A stretch of 38,434 bases of DNA from Bacteroidales bacterium (GCA_003851245.1 BHEP01000026.1:1-38434), one strand, 5' to 3'; shown: positions 8,035-16,661, numbered from the stretch's first letter. Numbers and translations: made by a program. Notes: generated by a model from the sequence alone, not told the origin.

Positions 8035-9312
8035 ATGTTTTTTTTAATATCTGGCGGTCTAACAATTATAACAAGTGTTGTTGTCTTCCTTCTTTTGATC
8101 TTACTCCTTGTATTTGTTCTTTTGTTTGCCAAAACAAAACTAACTCCTTCGGGCGAAGTAGATATACTTGTAAATGGTGAGAAAAATTTTAAGTCGGCTA
8201 TGGGCGGTACCGTGATGGGTACACTTCAGGCGAATGGCATTTTTCTTTCCAGTGCCTGTGGTGGTGGTGGCACCTGTGGACAATGTCGCTGTCAAATAAT
8301 AGAGGGAGGGGGCGAAATGCTACCCACCGAGGTAGGTTTTTTTACGCGCAAACAAAGAAAAGATAAGTGGCGCTTGGGATGTCAGACCAAGGTAAAGGAG
8401 AATTTGAAAATTGAAGTTTCCGCCGAAGTTTTTGGTGTTAAAGAATGGGAATGCGAGGTTGTTTCCAACTACAACGTAGCATCTTTTATCAAAGAATTTA
8501 TCGTAAAGCTTCCCGAGGGCGAGGCTTTAAACTTCAAGCCTGGATCATACATACAAATAGAGGTGCCCAAATACGACATAAAGTTTTCGGACTTTGATGT
8601 AAGTGCCCGCGACGGAATCACCGACCGATTTGTTTCTGAATGGGACAAATTCAAGTTGTGGGACTTGAATTGCAAAAACGATGAGCCTACCGTCAGAGCC
8701 TATTCAATGGCAAACCACCCTGCCGAAGGAAATATAGTGATGCTCAATATTCGTATCGCCACCCCCGCTTTCGACAGGGCTGCCAATACGTGGAAAGCTG
8801 GTATGAAACCGGGTATTTGCTCTACTATGATATTCGATCTCAAGCCTGGTGATAAGGTGAAAGTATCGGGCCCTTATGGCGATTTTCATATATTAGACAC
8901 CAAAAGTGAGATGCTATATATTGGTGGAGGTGCTGGCATGGCTCCCCTACGCTCACATCTTTTATACCTATTCCTTACACTAAAAACTACCGACCGAAAG
9001 ATTTCGTATTGGTATGGTGCTCGCTCTAAGAATGAGATTTTCTATGAGGAAGATTTTAGAGCCATAGAAAAAGAATTTCCTAATTTTACTTTCAATATTG
9101 CACTCAGCGAACCCCTTGCCGAAGACAATTGGACTGGTTATGTGGGCTTTATTCACAAGGTGATTTTAGACAACTATCTAAATACCCACGAGGCACCGGA
9201 AGATATAGAATACTATATGTGTGGTCCGGGTCCAATGGCCAATGCCGTAAAAGGTATGCTCGATGAGCTTGGAGTACCTAAGGAGATGTTGCTTTTCGAC
9301 GATTTTGGATAA
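8035..9312 (+). CDS. nqrF: Na+-translocating NADH:quinone reductase subunit F
   Basis: The NADH-oxidising subunit (425 aa). In order: an N-terminal membrane anchor (residues ~5-32); a 2Fe-2S ferredoxin domain with ligands Cys75, Cys81, Cys84 and Cys116 (CGGGGTCGQC); a ferredoxin-reductase FAD domain with the RAYS motif at 221-224; and an NADH-binding domain with GGGAGMAPLRS (298-308) and CGPGPM near the C-terminus. It accepts electrons from NADH and passes them through FAD and 2Fe-2S to the membrane part. It is the last gene of the operon; no clear intrinsic terminator follows. Confidence 0.97.
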   Translation: MFFLISGGLTIITSVVVFLLLILLLVFVLLFAKTKLTPSGEVDILVNGEKNFKSAMGGTVMGTLQANGIFLSSACGGGGTCGQCRCQIIEGGGEMLPTEVGFFTRKQRKDKWRLGCQTKVKENLKIEVSAEVFGVKEWECEVVSNYNVASFIKEFIVKLPEGEALNFKPGSYIQIEVPKYDIKFSDFDVSARDGITDRFVSEWDKFKLWDLNCKNDEPTVRAYSMANHPAEGNIVMLNIRIATPAFDRAANTWKAGMKPGICSTMIFDLKPGDKVKVSGPYGDFHILDTKSEMLYIGGGAGMAPLRSHLLYLFLTLKTTDRKISYWYGARSKNEIFYEEDFRAIEKEFPNFTFNIALSEPLAEDNWTGYVGFIHKVILDNYLNTHEAPEDIEYYMCGPGPMANAVKGMLDELGVPKEMLLFDDFG

Positions 9313-9375
9313 TTAGATATACCTTGAAATACTTTTTGAACATTAGTACAATAATTATGGGTGTCTTTTGTATAG

Positions 9376-9768
9376 ATAAAAAGATATAAAAGCTGTTCGA
9401 AACGCTTCCTGATAGAGAGCCTAGACAAAAATCTTCTTTACGTCCCACTTTCAGAGATAAACAACGCTGATTTTGCAATTTCCGAAGAGAACAAAAGACT
9501 TAATAAGCAGTTTTACAGCAAAGAAAGATATATAGTTATGACAAAGAAAGAGGGTTGTGAACCTACTACAATTTGTAGTACCTTGAAAATGCGGGCTGTG
9601 GATGGAAAAATGCGTCTTACTGATGTTGCTGACACAGAGCAGTTATTCCGTCTTATTCAGTCGATTCCCTCGCCCAAAGCAGAACCTTTCAAGCAATGGA
9701 TGGCAACAGTGGCGAGTGAACGCTTGGATCAAATGCAAGACCCTGAGTATAATATTCCCAATAACTAG
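9376..9768 (+). pseudogene. BRO-family (prophage antirepressor-like) fragment
   Basis: The open stretch contains a segment from 9538 (76 codons) matching the second half of BRO-N domain proteins that Bacteroidetes carry as DinD/antirepressor-like genes: KMRAVDGKMRLTDVADTEQL, then RLIQSIPSPKAEPFKQWM and ASERLDQMQDPE. The intact protein is about 200-290 aa and would have the N-terminal half of the domain before this and about 100 more residues after it. Both are absent: the frame upstream to 9376 is open but does not look like BRO-N, and downstream it ends in YNIPNN and a stop. It may still be expressed as a 76-aa product from the ATG at 9538. It lies in a gene-poor region with transposon debris. 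Confidence 0.65.
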
Positions 9769-9885
9769 ACAGCTCATGTAAGATAATAATCGTACATTTA
9801 CGTTTGAAAATTTTATCAACGAAAGCAAGAAGAAAATTCAGCGCCTAGTTTAAGAGCAAAGTAGTCTTAGAATCATGGAAAAGTG

Positions 9886-9966
9886 AGGCATTTTTATAAT
9901 GATAAAAGATTGCATCAATCTTTAGATTATAAGACTCCGAAAGAAAAATACAACAGAGCGGCATAA
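9886..9966 (+). mobile_element. IS3-family transposase (OrfB) C-terminal remnant
   Basis: One frame reads RHFYNDKRLHQSLDYKTPKE followed by KYNRAA and a stop. This is the C-terminal signature of IS3-family integrase-type transposases (YN-x-x-R-x-H-x-x-L-x-Y-x-T-P). Nothing upstream in any frame continues the transposase, so only about 26 codons survive. An 11-bp inverted repeat (9970-9980 with 10018-10028) lies just after it and may belong to the old element end. Confidence 0.7.
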
Positions 9967-9969
9967 ATC

Positions 9970-10028
9970 GAGAATAAATCTTTCGAGATCGAAGGGTAGG
10001 CTCCAAATTTATTTCCCGATTTATTCTC
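9970..10028. repeat. inverted repeat downstream of IS3 remnant
   Basis: GAGAATAAATC at 9970-9980 is exactly repeated in reverse complement at 10018-10028, enclosing 37 bases. It is a possible terminus or leftover hairpin of the IS3-type element, or an independent structure upstream of the DUF2185 gene. No T-tract follows, so it is not a normal terminator. Confidence 0.5.
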
Positions 10029-10133
10029 AGGCGAATGAGGGAGCAAAACTATCTTAAGTAGAGTAGATTTATGTATTGACAATGGGGAGTATCATAAAAA
10101 TATCAAGCTTATAAATTAAAAAATAAATTAAAT

Positions 10134-10493
10134 ATGGAAGAGCAAGACATTAAGGACTTAAGAGACGATTCTCCTTTAGAATTAGTAGATATAGAAGCAT
10201 TAAAAGATATTCGCAAATATGGCTTCGTCTCCCAGCGAGCTGTAGACAACAATCACATTGGCTATTGCTACCGCGATTATCCAGAAACAAATATCGACAG
10301 TGGCTGGCATTTTATCTATGGTGATGAAGATGAGGAGTATCTCGACGACAGCGAAAATTGCTTGTCCATATTTCCCGAAGATATGCTAAGCATCAATCCT
10401 GAATTGGCAGATATATTGGAATCCACACCCAACAAAGAGTTTGAATGGGACATAGAATCCAAAAAATATAGGGAAATCACGAATCAAGATTAG
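10134..10493 (+). CDS. DUF2185 / Imm33-like immunity-type protein
   Basis: A 119-aa acidic soluble protein. Residues ~30-100 match the DUF2185 pattern: KYGFVSQRAVDNNHIGYCYR, then the SGWHFIYGDEDEEYLDDSEN motif and a run of acidic residues. DUF2185 proteins include the Imm33 group of predicted immunity proteins in polymorphic toxin and type VI-like loci, and also stand-alone genes of unknown role. No toxin gene is adjacent; it stands between mobile-element debris and an SMR transporter, so if it is an immunity gene it is an orphan. The start is preceded by a long AT-rich stretch without a visible Shine-Dalgarno sequence. Confidence 0.8.
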   Translation: MEEQDIKDLRDDSPLELVDIEALKDIRKYGFVSQRAVDNNHIGYCYRDYPETNIDSGWHFIYGDEDEEYLDDSENCLSIFPEDMLSINPELADILESTPNKEFEWDIESKKYREITNQD

Positions 10494-10554
10494 TGATTGT
10501 TTATTCCTCATCCTTTATCCTTTATTATTTTTTACTTATTCTTTACTTATTATT

Positions 10555-10869
10555 ATGGCTTGGTTCATATTGTTGTTGGCAGGAATTTGTGAAATAGGCT
10601 TCACCACCTGCCTCAAATTATCAAAAAATTTTAGCGATTGGCGCTGGAGCTTGGGTTTTTTCGTGTGCATTTCTTTAAGTTTTTTTTTGCTTAACAAATC
10701 CATACAAAGCATTCCAATGGGCACAGCCTATGCCGTATGGACTGGCATAGGTGCTGTAGGCACCGTTATTGTGGGTATTATTCTTTACGACGAACCTACA
10801 GACATCTTGCGTATGCTATTTTTATGCTTGCTCGTAGGGTCAATTATCGGCTTGAAATTGGTGTCGTAG
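10555..10869 (+). CDS. small multidrug resistance (SMR) family transporter
   Basis: A 104-aa protein with four transmembrane helices filling almost its whole length, the hallmark of SMR transporters, which work as antiparallel dimers driven by proton exchange. The essential membrane glutamate is Glu13 (AGICEIGF), and the family segment MGTAYAVWTGIGAVGTVIVG is present. The GTAYAVWTGIGAVG segment and the short length resemble the SugE/Gdx branch, whose known substrates are guanidinium and related cations. The CLKLS stretch after helix 1 deviates from the usual Gdx pattern, so subtype and substrate are uncertain. The 61-bp gap upstream is C/T-rich with repeated cctttat and ttactta words. Confidence 0.9.
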   Translation: MAWFILLLAGICEIGFTTCLKLSKNFSDWRWSLGFFVCISLSFFLLNKSIQSIPMGTAYAVWTGIGAVGTVIVGIILYDEPTDILRMLFLCLLVGSIIGLKLVS

Positions 10870-10966
10870 CGGTAATTTATTAGCTTGACATACAGTTTTT
10901 AAGCACAAAAACCTATTTCTTAATTGTATATATTTCAACCATTAGCGTTTTATATATTGCCCTATA

Positions 10967-11094
10967 TTATTTTATCTCTACTTTACTAATATTCCAAGGA
11001 GCATTTAAGCCCAAAGCTGAAGAAAAAAAGATACTACTATTCATAATGCAAATGTAAGCTTTCTTTAGTGACCCATCTTAAACGGTATAGAGCC
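10967..11094 (-). mobile_element. ISL3-family transposon left end (remnant)
   Basis: On the minus strand, starting at 11094, the sequence opens with GGCTCTATACCG, which resembles the GGCTCT terminal inverted repeats of ISL3-family elements. Fifty bases in, an ATG at 11044 begins a reading frame MNSSIFFSSALGLNAPWNIS, ending in KVEIK and a stop at 10967-10969. The LGLxxPW motif is the usual N-terminal start of ISL3-type transposases in Bacteroidetes. The rest of the ~400-aa transposase and the other end are missing. The terminus is only 2 bases from the stop codon of the GH92 gene. Identification rests on remembered motifs. Confidence 0.55.
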
Positions 11095-11096
11095 AA

Positions 11097-14000
11097 TTAT
11101 TTACTCAAATAGGTGTCATCTAGGACTCCCCAATTTTCATTTGCTTGTGGTCCCATTTCTAAGATGAGCGATCCTCCTTTGAGTAGTTCCGAAGCAGGAA
11201 AGAAAAATGACTTAAGTTCCTTGCCATTTAATGTAGCACTTTGCACATAAATATTTTCACGAGAAGTGCCCTTGGCTTCTATGATGAATTTCTTGCCACG
11301 ACCAAAGCGATTGCCTAGATCAATTTCTATGCTTTCAAATAGTGGGCTGCCTATTTCGTATATAGGGTCTACACGACAACCACCATCAGTCTGAAATAAA
11401 CCTATGGAAGCCATCAAAAGCCATGCGCTCATTTGCCCTTGGTCTTCATCGCCTAGGTACGCATTGCCAATGCCATGTCCATAATAGCGTTCGATGATAG
11501 ACCGGCTCCATTTTTGCGTCGACCAAGGTTTGCCAGCCCAGTTGAAAAGGAAGGCAAAGTGCATGGATTGTTGGTTGCCATGTGCCACGGGATAATCCCA
11601 GTATTGGTCATTTATTCCGTTGTATCTCCATGGTTCGCTTTGCTCAAAGCCCCATTCTAGTCGGTCTATAAATTTCTTTTTTCCTATCAACTCGCTTAAT
11701 GCAGGAACATCTTGGGGCACAAAAAATGTCAGTTGCCAGGCATTTCCTTCCACATATTGGTGGTTGGCTCCTGATAGGAATGGATCGAAATCAGGCTCCC
11801 AGACTCCTTTGCTGTTTCGCATATGAGAATACCCATCGCTATCTATGGTATTTTTCCACCACGATCCTCTATCATTGAATGTCTTGTATATGCTGTCTTC
11901 GCCCAATGCCTTTGCCAATTGTCCCAGTGTCCAATCGTCGTAGGAATACTCCATTGTATTAGAGAATCGCCCCAGGTCTGAGGGCACATATTTGTATTTC
12001 ATGTATGCCAATAAATCCCTGTTGCCAGCAAATCCTGTATGGATTTTTTTTGCCTGCCTTGTTTGCATTTTTACTGCCGCTTCAAGAGCTTTTTTGGCAT
12101 CAAAATCACGGATTCCCATTTGATAAGCACCCACCATCATTGGAATCTCATGTTCGGCAACCATTACAGGAATATAATTCATGCCCGCAGGTCCCTTCGA
12201 TAAGTAGCCATAAGCATCATACATTGCTAGTTGAGAGTTTACCCACCTATTGCTCCATTCGGGTGTAATGAGATTCCATACCTGATTTAGATTCCAGAAG
12301 GTGTTCCAAAACGCATCGCAACCCAAGGCAATGTCATCGCTGTTCTTCAATCTATGCACCTCTCCATCGGTTCCCCTCCAATCGCCATTTACATCACTCC
12401 ATGTGTTGCGGCTGCATATAGATCTGTAGACCGAGTTGTAGAACCTTATTTTTTCCAGCCTGTTGGTGCTTTTTATTTTTATACGTCCCATGAGCTCGTC
12501 CCAAACTTGCACTTGATTGTGTCTTACGGCATCAAAATCCCATCCAAAGGGCTTGCTTAGCTCTGTTTGTAGGTTTAGGCTGGCATTTTCAATACTTACC
12601 AAGGAGATGCCAGAGCGCACTTGCACCACAGGATTTGCCCTTGCATCAAATTGCAAGAAAACACCTGCATTTGTTATGTCTTTGGCTTGTAGCACATTGG
12701 CGTAGTCTATATTATCGTCTGTCCAGGATCCCATGGATTGTATAGGCTTATCAAATTCTAATACAAAATGCAGTTTGTAATCCTGCTCAGCATCATCACT
12801 CCATACATTGGCAGCATATTGATGGGCAAATCCTTCTATTCGGTAGTCACTTATTTTTTTCACCCACACTTCTTTCAGTTTGTAATCATACTCCGAAGGA
12901 ATATGTAGATCTACCAATATACGCGAACTATCTCTATCGCTAGGAAAGGTAAAGCGGGTAAGTCCGCAGCGCGTTGTAGCTGTCAATTCGGCTTTTATGC
13001 CATAGTCTTGTAGTTCTACTTTGTAGTATCCTATGGGCGCTTCTTCGGTTTTTTTGTCTATCGACGAGCGATAGCCAGACGAAGGCATCAGCTCATCGCC
13101 AATGTTTGTGCATAATTTACCATTACTTGCAAATAAGCCTAGGCCAGCCAAAGTCCATTCATGTATGTGGCTAAAAGTACCCACACTCTCGAAAGACGGT
13201 TGATAGCCCGCTTGCCATCCCGAATTTTGATTGTCGGGGCTCATTTTCACCATACTGAATGGCATCCACGGTCCAGGTGCTATCATCCAACGCGAGTGGG
13301 CAGTTCCGATGCGGGTATCTACATACTTGCTGAGCGACTGGGTTCTTTCTTTGCTTCGAGTTACACTGCCTTCGGCCACAGTTTTACCATCGACAAGCAC
13401 CCTGTATTTGCTTTGTTTTGTATGTTCAACAGCAGGCATGGGAGCTTCAAATTGGTAATTTCCTTGCTCCACGTCTTCGGCAAATATTATTTTTCCATCC
13501 AGCTCCACCGATAATTTGGGACTTCCTTGCAGGTGCTCGGCTCTTACCAGTAGAGGTTGAGCGTTTTTACCATCAATAATCATTTCGTAGTTTGCAGCCT
13601 CAACCTCTCTGATATGCACTTTGTCGGGTTTTTCGAGAATAAGAGGAGTCCCTTGCAGCGCAATGTAATCGAATAATATCCATGAGCCTTCCAAGGCCTC
13701 AATGCGAATGCAATTGCCCCCTTTTCTGATAGTATTTTTGTCAATAGGGATTTCTATACTTAGCGGTTTGGCATTTGTCAAATTGCCAGTAATCGACAAT
13801 GTGTCTACAAAGGGCTCTTGCAAGGAAGGACGTATTTGCTTGTTGGGATCGTAGTTGTTGTCAGCGATACGCTGTTTGAAAGATTGATTATTGATGGAAA
13901 TTTTTATTAGGGGAGGAAATTTTCTAGCATAATCGGCAAGAGAAACGACCAATTTATACTCCCCATTTTTGGGTATAGCCTCCACGCCAAAGAGAATGTT

Positions 14001-14306
14001 TACCTCATTGTTGCGCCATCCAGCAGTGGACCATGTGCCTCCCCAAGTATCTACCGGTCCAGGCAATACATAGGGAAAATCCGTTTTCTCTTTAGAGAAT
14101 CCAATAATAAAAAACTTATCCTCATAGCCAAAATCAGCTTCTACAAACTTTCTAAAACCATTTGGGGCTAGCGCAAATTCCGATGCATCCTTATCTGCAA
14201 TTCCTATTTGCCAAATATTTCCCTCTATTTCTTGCGCTGCGGTATAGGCGATTGTGATGTATACAAGAAAACACAATGCGAACAGTTTTTTAATATTGAT
14301 TCTCAT
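11097..14306 (-). CDS. GH92 family alpha-mannosidase-like enzyme with N-terminal accessory domain
   Basis: A 1069-aa exported enzyme. It has a cleavable signal peptide (residues 1-24, ending YTAA), then a domain at ~28-222 resembling the carbohydrate-binding-like domain of polysaccharide lyase family 4 proteins (IWQIGIADKDASEF, FGYEDKFFIIGFSKEKTDFP, DTWGGTW), a linker beta-domain ~226-320, and GH92 from ~327 (YVDTRIGTAHSRW, FSHIHEWTLAGLG) to the C-terminus (GDEDQGQMSAWLLMASIGLF). GH92 enzymes are Ca2+-dependent exo-alpha-mannosidases acting on N-glycans and mannans in the periplasm. Typical GH92 length is 730-790 aa; the extra ~300 residues are the N-terminal domains. It is the last gene of the PUL, 39 bp after the candidate glycosidase gene. 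Confidence 0.92.
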   Translation of the reverse strand: MRINIKKLFALCFLVYITIAYTAAQEIEGNIWQIGIADKDASEFALAPNGFRKFVEADFGYEDKFFIIGFSKEKTDFPYVLPGPVDTWGGTWSTAGWRNNEVNILFGVEAIPKNGEYKLVVSLADYARKFPPLIKISINNQSFKQRIADNNYDPNKQIRPSLQEPFVDTLSITGNLTNAKPLSIEIPIDKNTIRKGGNCIRIEALEGSWILFDYIALQGTPLILEKPDKVHIREVEAANYEMIIDGKNAQPLLVRAEHLQGSPKLSVELDGKIIFAEDVEQGNYQFEAPMPAVEHTKQSKYRVLVDGKTVAEGSVTRSKERTQSLSKYVDTRIGTAHSRWMIAPGPWMPFSMVKMSPDNQNSGWQAGYQPSFESVGTFSHIHEWTLAGLGLFASNGKLCTNIGDELMPSSGYRSSIDKKTEEAPIGYYKVELQDYGIKAELTATTRCGLTRFTFPSDRDSSRILVDLHIPSEYDYKLKEVWVKKISDYRIEGFAHQYAANVWSDDAEQDYKLHFVLEFDKPIQSMGSWTDDNIDYANVLQAKDITNAGVFLQFDARANPVVQVRSGISLVSIENASLNLQTELSKPFGWDFDAVRHNQVQVWDELMGRIKIKSTNRLEKIRFYNSVYRSICSRNTWSDVNGDWRGTDGEVHRLKNSDDIALGCDAFWNTFWNLNQVWNLITPEWSNRWVNSQLAMYDAYGYLSKGPAGMNYIPVMVAEHEIPMMVGAYQMGIRDFDAKKALEAAVKMQTRQAKKIHTGFAGNRDLLAYMKYKYVPSDLGRFSNTMEYSYDDWTLGQLAKALGEDSIYKTFNDRGSWWKNTIDSDGYSHMRNSKGVWEPDFDPFLSGANHQYVEGNAWQLTFFVPQDVPALSELIGKKKFIDRLEWGFEQSEPWRYNGINDQYWDYPVAHGNQQSMHFAFLFNWAGKPWSTQKWSRSIIERYYGHGIGNAYLGDEDQGQMSAWLLMASIGLFQTDGGCRVDPIYEIGSPLFESIEIDLGNRFGRGKKFIIEAKGTSRENIYVQSATLNGKELKSFFFPASELLKGGSLILEMGPQANENWGVLDDTYLSK

Positions 14307-14345
14307 TTTTTCATTTATTATTATCTACAAAAATACTATAAATAT

Positions 14346-16556
14346 CTACCAATTAAGTACAACTTGTGTGCCATCGGGATGGTTTTCAAATTCTAGGAGG
14401 CAGGTTTTACTTTTAGAGTCCCATTGCCACTTACTTTCATTGAGGGGCGTCCCATCGGCATTGCTTATTTTGCAAGACGAGGGTTCAGAGGGCAATAGAA
14501 TACGCATTACATTGGAGGTGTTTATGGGGCTTTTACTTATAAAAGAATACGATTTGTCTGTTATTTTTTCCTCATAAACGCGCGAAGCAGCTGCCAATAC
14601 CTGGGGTTTTTTTGTGTCTTTTATTCTTTCAATATTTAATAGGAAAGCTTGAGTGTCGGGATTCACTATTTTTTTCTCTAGTATTGGTAGTTTGGGGTCA
14701 AATAGATCAATGAAGATACCTTCTGCTACAAAAACCTCATTATTAACACTTTCGTCCATCACGGAAATCAAATCATATATGCCTCGTTCGAGTTTCAGGT
14801 AATTTTTGAAAACTAGCGTTCCTGCTTTAGCATCTTGCTCATACAATTGTTTTACTATGCTGATAAATTGGGCATCTTTTCCAGCTTCTAGCACAAATTC
14901 TTTGGGATCTTTGCGAACCACGCATACTGTTCCTTTGCCGTAGCTGTATGTTCCCTCTTTCCCTGAAGTTTTTATATTCATTTTTTCAAACAAATGATCG
15001 GAAGGCGCTAGGTACTTATTATTTCCCGTATTCCACCATTCTTGCACCGTTTGGAAAGGATCGTTATCGCGCCCACAATAGAGCAACACTCCTCCTTTGT
15101 GTACCCACTCGGCAATTAATATATTTTGAGATTCCTCTAGGGGTTTCATGTTAGAATACGACATTATAAGGACTTTTGTATCTTTCCATGCTTGGGGATA
15201 TGCAAGGTTTTCTATGTGCATTGTTTTTACGGGTACTCCTCGTTTTAGTAGGGGTAGGGTTTGTCCATAGAAATTTGCCAATTGTGGGTCTTCATAGCCT
15301 TTGTGTGTAGGGAAACGTTGAAACATCAGAGAGTTTGCCATCAACACAGAAATTCCATCAGACCCATCGACTTTATTGTCGGACAATGGCATGTTATTGA
15401 GGCTATTGACCATCACTTGCATTTGTGTAGAGTAAAATCTAGGAATATTTTTTTTCTCTTCGCTATTGGCACTGGTTCTATACAATCCTTCGTATATACG
15501 TTCGGGCCAAGGCATTATTTCGTAGTCTGCAATTTGTGGGTATAGTAGTTGGGCAGTAAAGGTAGCTTGATAGTTTTTTTTGTAGTCGGCCCAATCACGT
15601 GGCCAATCTTCGATAGGATCGGTTAGAAAAAACATCTTACGTCCTGTGGGAGCTGTCATAGATTCCATGGAGCCATATTCGAGGAAGGCGGTTTCAAATA
15701 CTCGTTCTTTGGCAATTCCGTTGAAGTAGTTGGGCTCTCGTGAGGTGCCTGTCCATACTTGGGCAATATATCCATCTACACAGTCGAGAGATGCCAAGCT
15801 AGCTTCGGGGCTAACTATTTGCCATTGCGAATAGTTTACCAAGGAGTGGGTAGGCACATAGCATCGCACTTCCATACCCTTACTTTTTCCGTATTCTTTG
15901 GCATAGGTAAATACATCTTGTAGGGCCCTGTAGTATAGATGGTATTTTAGCTTACTGGCAAGGTAGGTGTTTTCGGGCGACTCGTGTTGAGGCCTCCAAT
16001 CGAATCCATAATAATCTTTCCATTCTCTTTTGAAAGCGTCGCTGTATCCTGCATTCATCCAAAATTCGGGTTCTTCCATGTATATTGCATTTATGCCAGC
16101 ATCGATTACACGTTTTACATGTTTTTCTTTGATGTAGGCAATAAAATTTTTTGATGGCACGATGTATGGCACCATGTGTCCATGCCATAGGGTGTCGCCA
16201 TTTTGTGTTACTTGTCCTTCGTCTAAGTGCCATTTACCATCCCACTGTCCAGTAAAATAGTCTTGGTATTCGCCCCATGCTATGCCCGTCATGAAATGGG
16301 TGGTGTATCCGCGGTCTTGCCACGATTTTACACGCTCTTCAAAGGGTATGCTTTTTGTTTTGTCGGAGGGATTGCCTCCAACGCCATAGATGATGGCAAC
16401 ATCGCCTCGGGAATCTATGGAAGGTCTCCATTCGCGCGAGGTTTGGAACACTGTTTTCTCCTTTTTGGTATTGTCTTGTTCGCCAACTGCCTGCTGCGAT
16501 TGACATCCCCATTGCATTGTTAGTAGTGCAATGGCTGCTACGATATTTGTTTTCAT
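14346..16556 (-). CDS. candidate glycoside hydrolase, family not recognised
   Basis: A 736-aa exported protein from the preferred start at 16556 (MKTNIVAA, a normal signal peptide with Cys18 as a possible but atypical lipidation site); an upstream ATG at 16574 would add 6 residues. In 742-aa numbering, residues ~55-370 look like a TIM barrel, with candidate acidic residues in YMEEPEFW (165-172), FLEYGSMES (298-305) and PWPERIYE (356-362). Residues ~405-510 look like the glutamine-amidotransferase-like domain seen in GH42 beta-galactosidases (VLIMSYSNMKPLEE, HKGGVLLYCGRD). Residues ~570-742 appear beta-rich. This GH42-like layout and its place between a DUF3823 gene and a GH92 gene suggest a glycosidase. 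I cannot place it in a known family, and substrate and catalytic residues are inference. Confidence 0.85.
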   Translation of the reverse strand: MKTNIVAAIALLTMQWGCQSQQAVGEQDNTKKEKTVFQTSREWRPSIDSRGDVAIIYGVGGNPSDKTKSIPFEERVKSWQDRGYTTHFMTGIAWGEYQDYFTGQWDGKWHLDEGQVTQNGDTLWHGHMVPYIVPSKNFIAYIKEKHVKRVIDAGINAIYMEEPEFWMNAGYSDAFKREWKDYYGFDWRPQHESPENTYLASKLKYHLYYRALQDVFTYAKEYGKSKGMEVRCYVPTHSLVNYSQWQIVSPEASLASLDCVDGYIAQVWTGTSREPNYFNGIAKERVFETAFLEYGSMESMTAPTGRKMFFLTDPIEDWPRDWADYKKNYQATFTAQLLYPQIADYEIMPWPERIYEGLYRTSANSEEKKNIPRFYSTQMQVMVNSLNNMPLSDNKVDGSDGISVLMANSLMFQRFPTHKGYEDPQLANFYGQTLPLLKRGVPVKTMHIENLAYPQAWKDTKVLIMSYSNMKPLEESQNILIAEWVHKGGVLLYCGRDNDPFQTVQEWWNTGNNKYLAPSDHLFEKMNIKTSGKEGTYSYGKGTVCVVRKDPKEFVLEAGKDAQFISIVKQLYEQDAKAGTLVFKNYLKLERGIYDLISVMDESVNNEVFVAEGIFIDLFDPKLPILEKKIVNPDTQAFLLNIERIKDTKKPQVLAAASRVYEEKITDKSYSFISKSPINTSNVMRILLPSEPSSCKISNADGTPLNESKWQWDSKSKTCLLEFENHPDGTQVVLNW

Positions 16557-16574
16557 TGTGTATGTGTTATTCAT

Positions 16575-16608
16575 TATTTTTCACGCATTAATATTTATTT
16601 TTCACGCA
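16575..16608. repeat. 13-bp direct repeat upstream of the candidate glycosidase gene
   Basis: The word tatttttcacgca occurs at 16575-16587 and again, identically, at 16596-16608, start to start 21 bases, which is two helical turns. It lies immediately upstream of the candidate glycosidase start and next to a GC-rich hairpin. It might be a regulator site or a duplication scar. Confidence 0.6.
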
Positions 16609-16610
16609 AA

Positions 16611-16637
16611 TAGGGGCAGGGGCAAGCCCAGCCCCTA
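16611..16637. repeat. GC-rich REP-like hairpin in the PUL operon
   Basis: TAGGGGC (16611-16617) pairs with GCCCCTA (16631-16637), and inside it GGGC pairs with GCCC around an AA loop. It is a strong, GC-rich stem in an otherwise AT-rich gap between the DUF3823 gene and the candidate glycosidase gene. No T-tract follows in the direction of transcription, so it is more likely a REP-like repeat or an mRNA stability/attenuation element than a terminator. Confidence 0.6.
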
Positions 16638-16661
16638 CGAGCATTGGCATTTACGATTATA

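Noticed and set aside
9781..9870. Frame with FTFENFINESKK resembling the DnaA YTFENF motif
   Set aside because: Only about 20 codons, no further DnaA motifs, and the match is a short phrase likely by chance.
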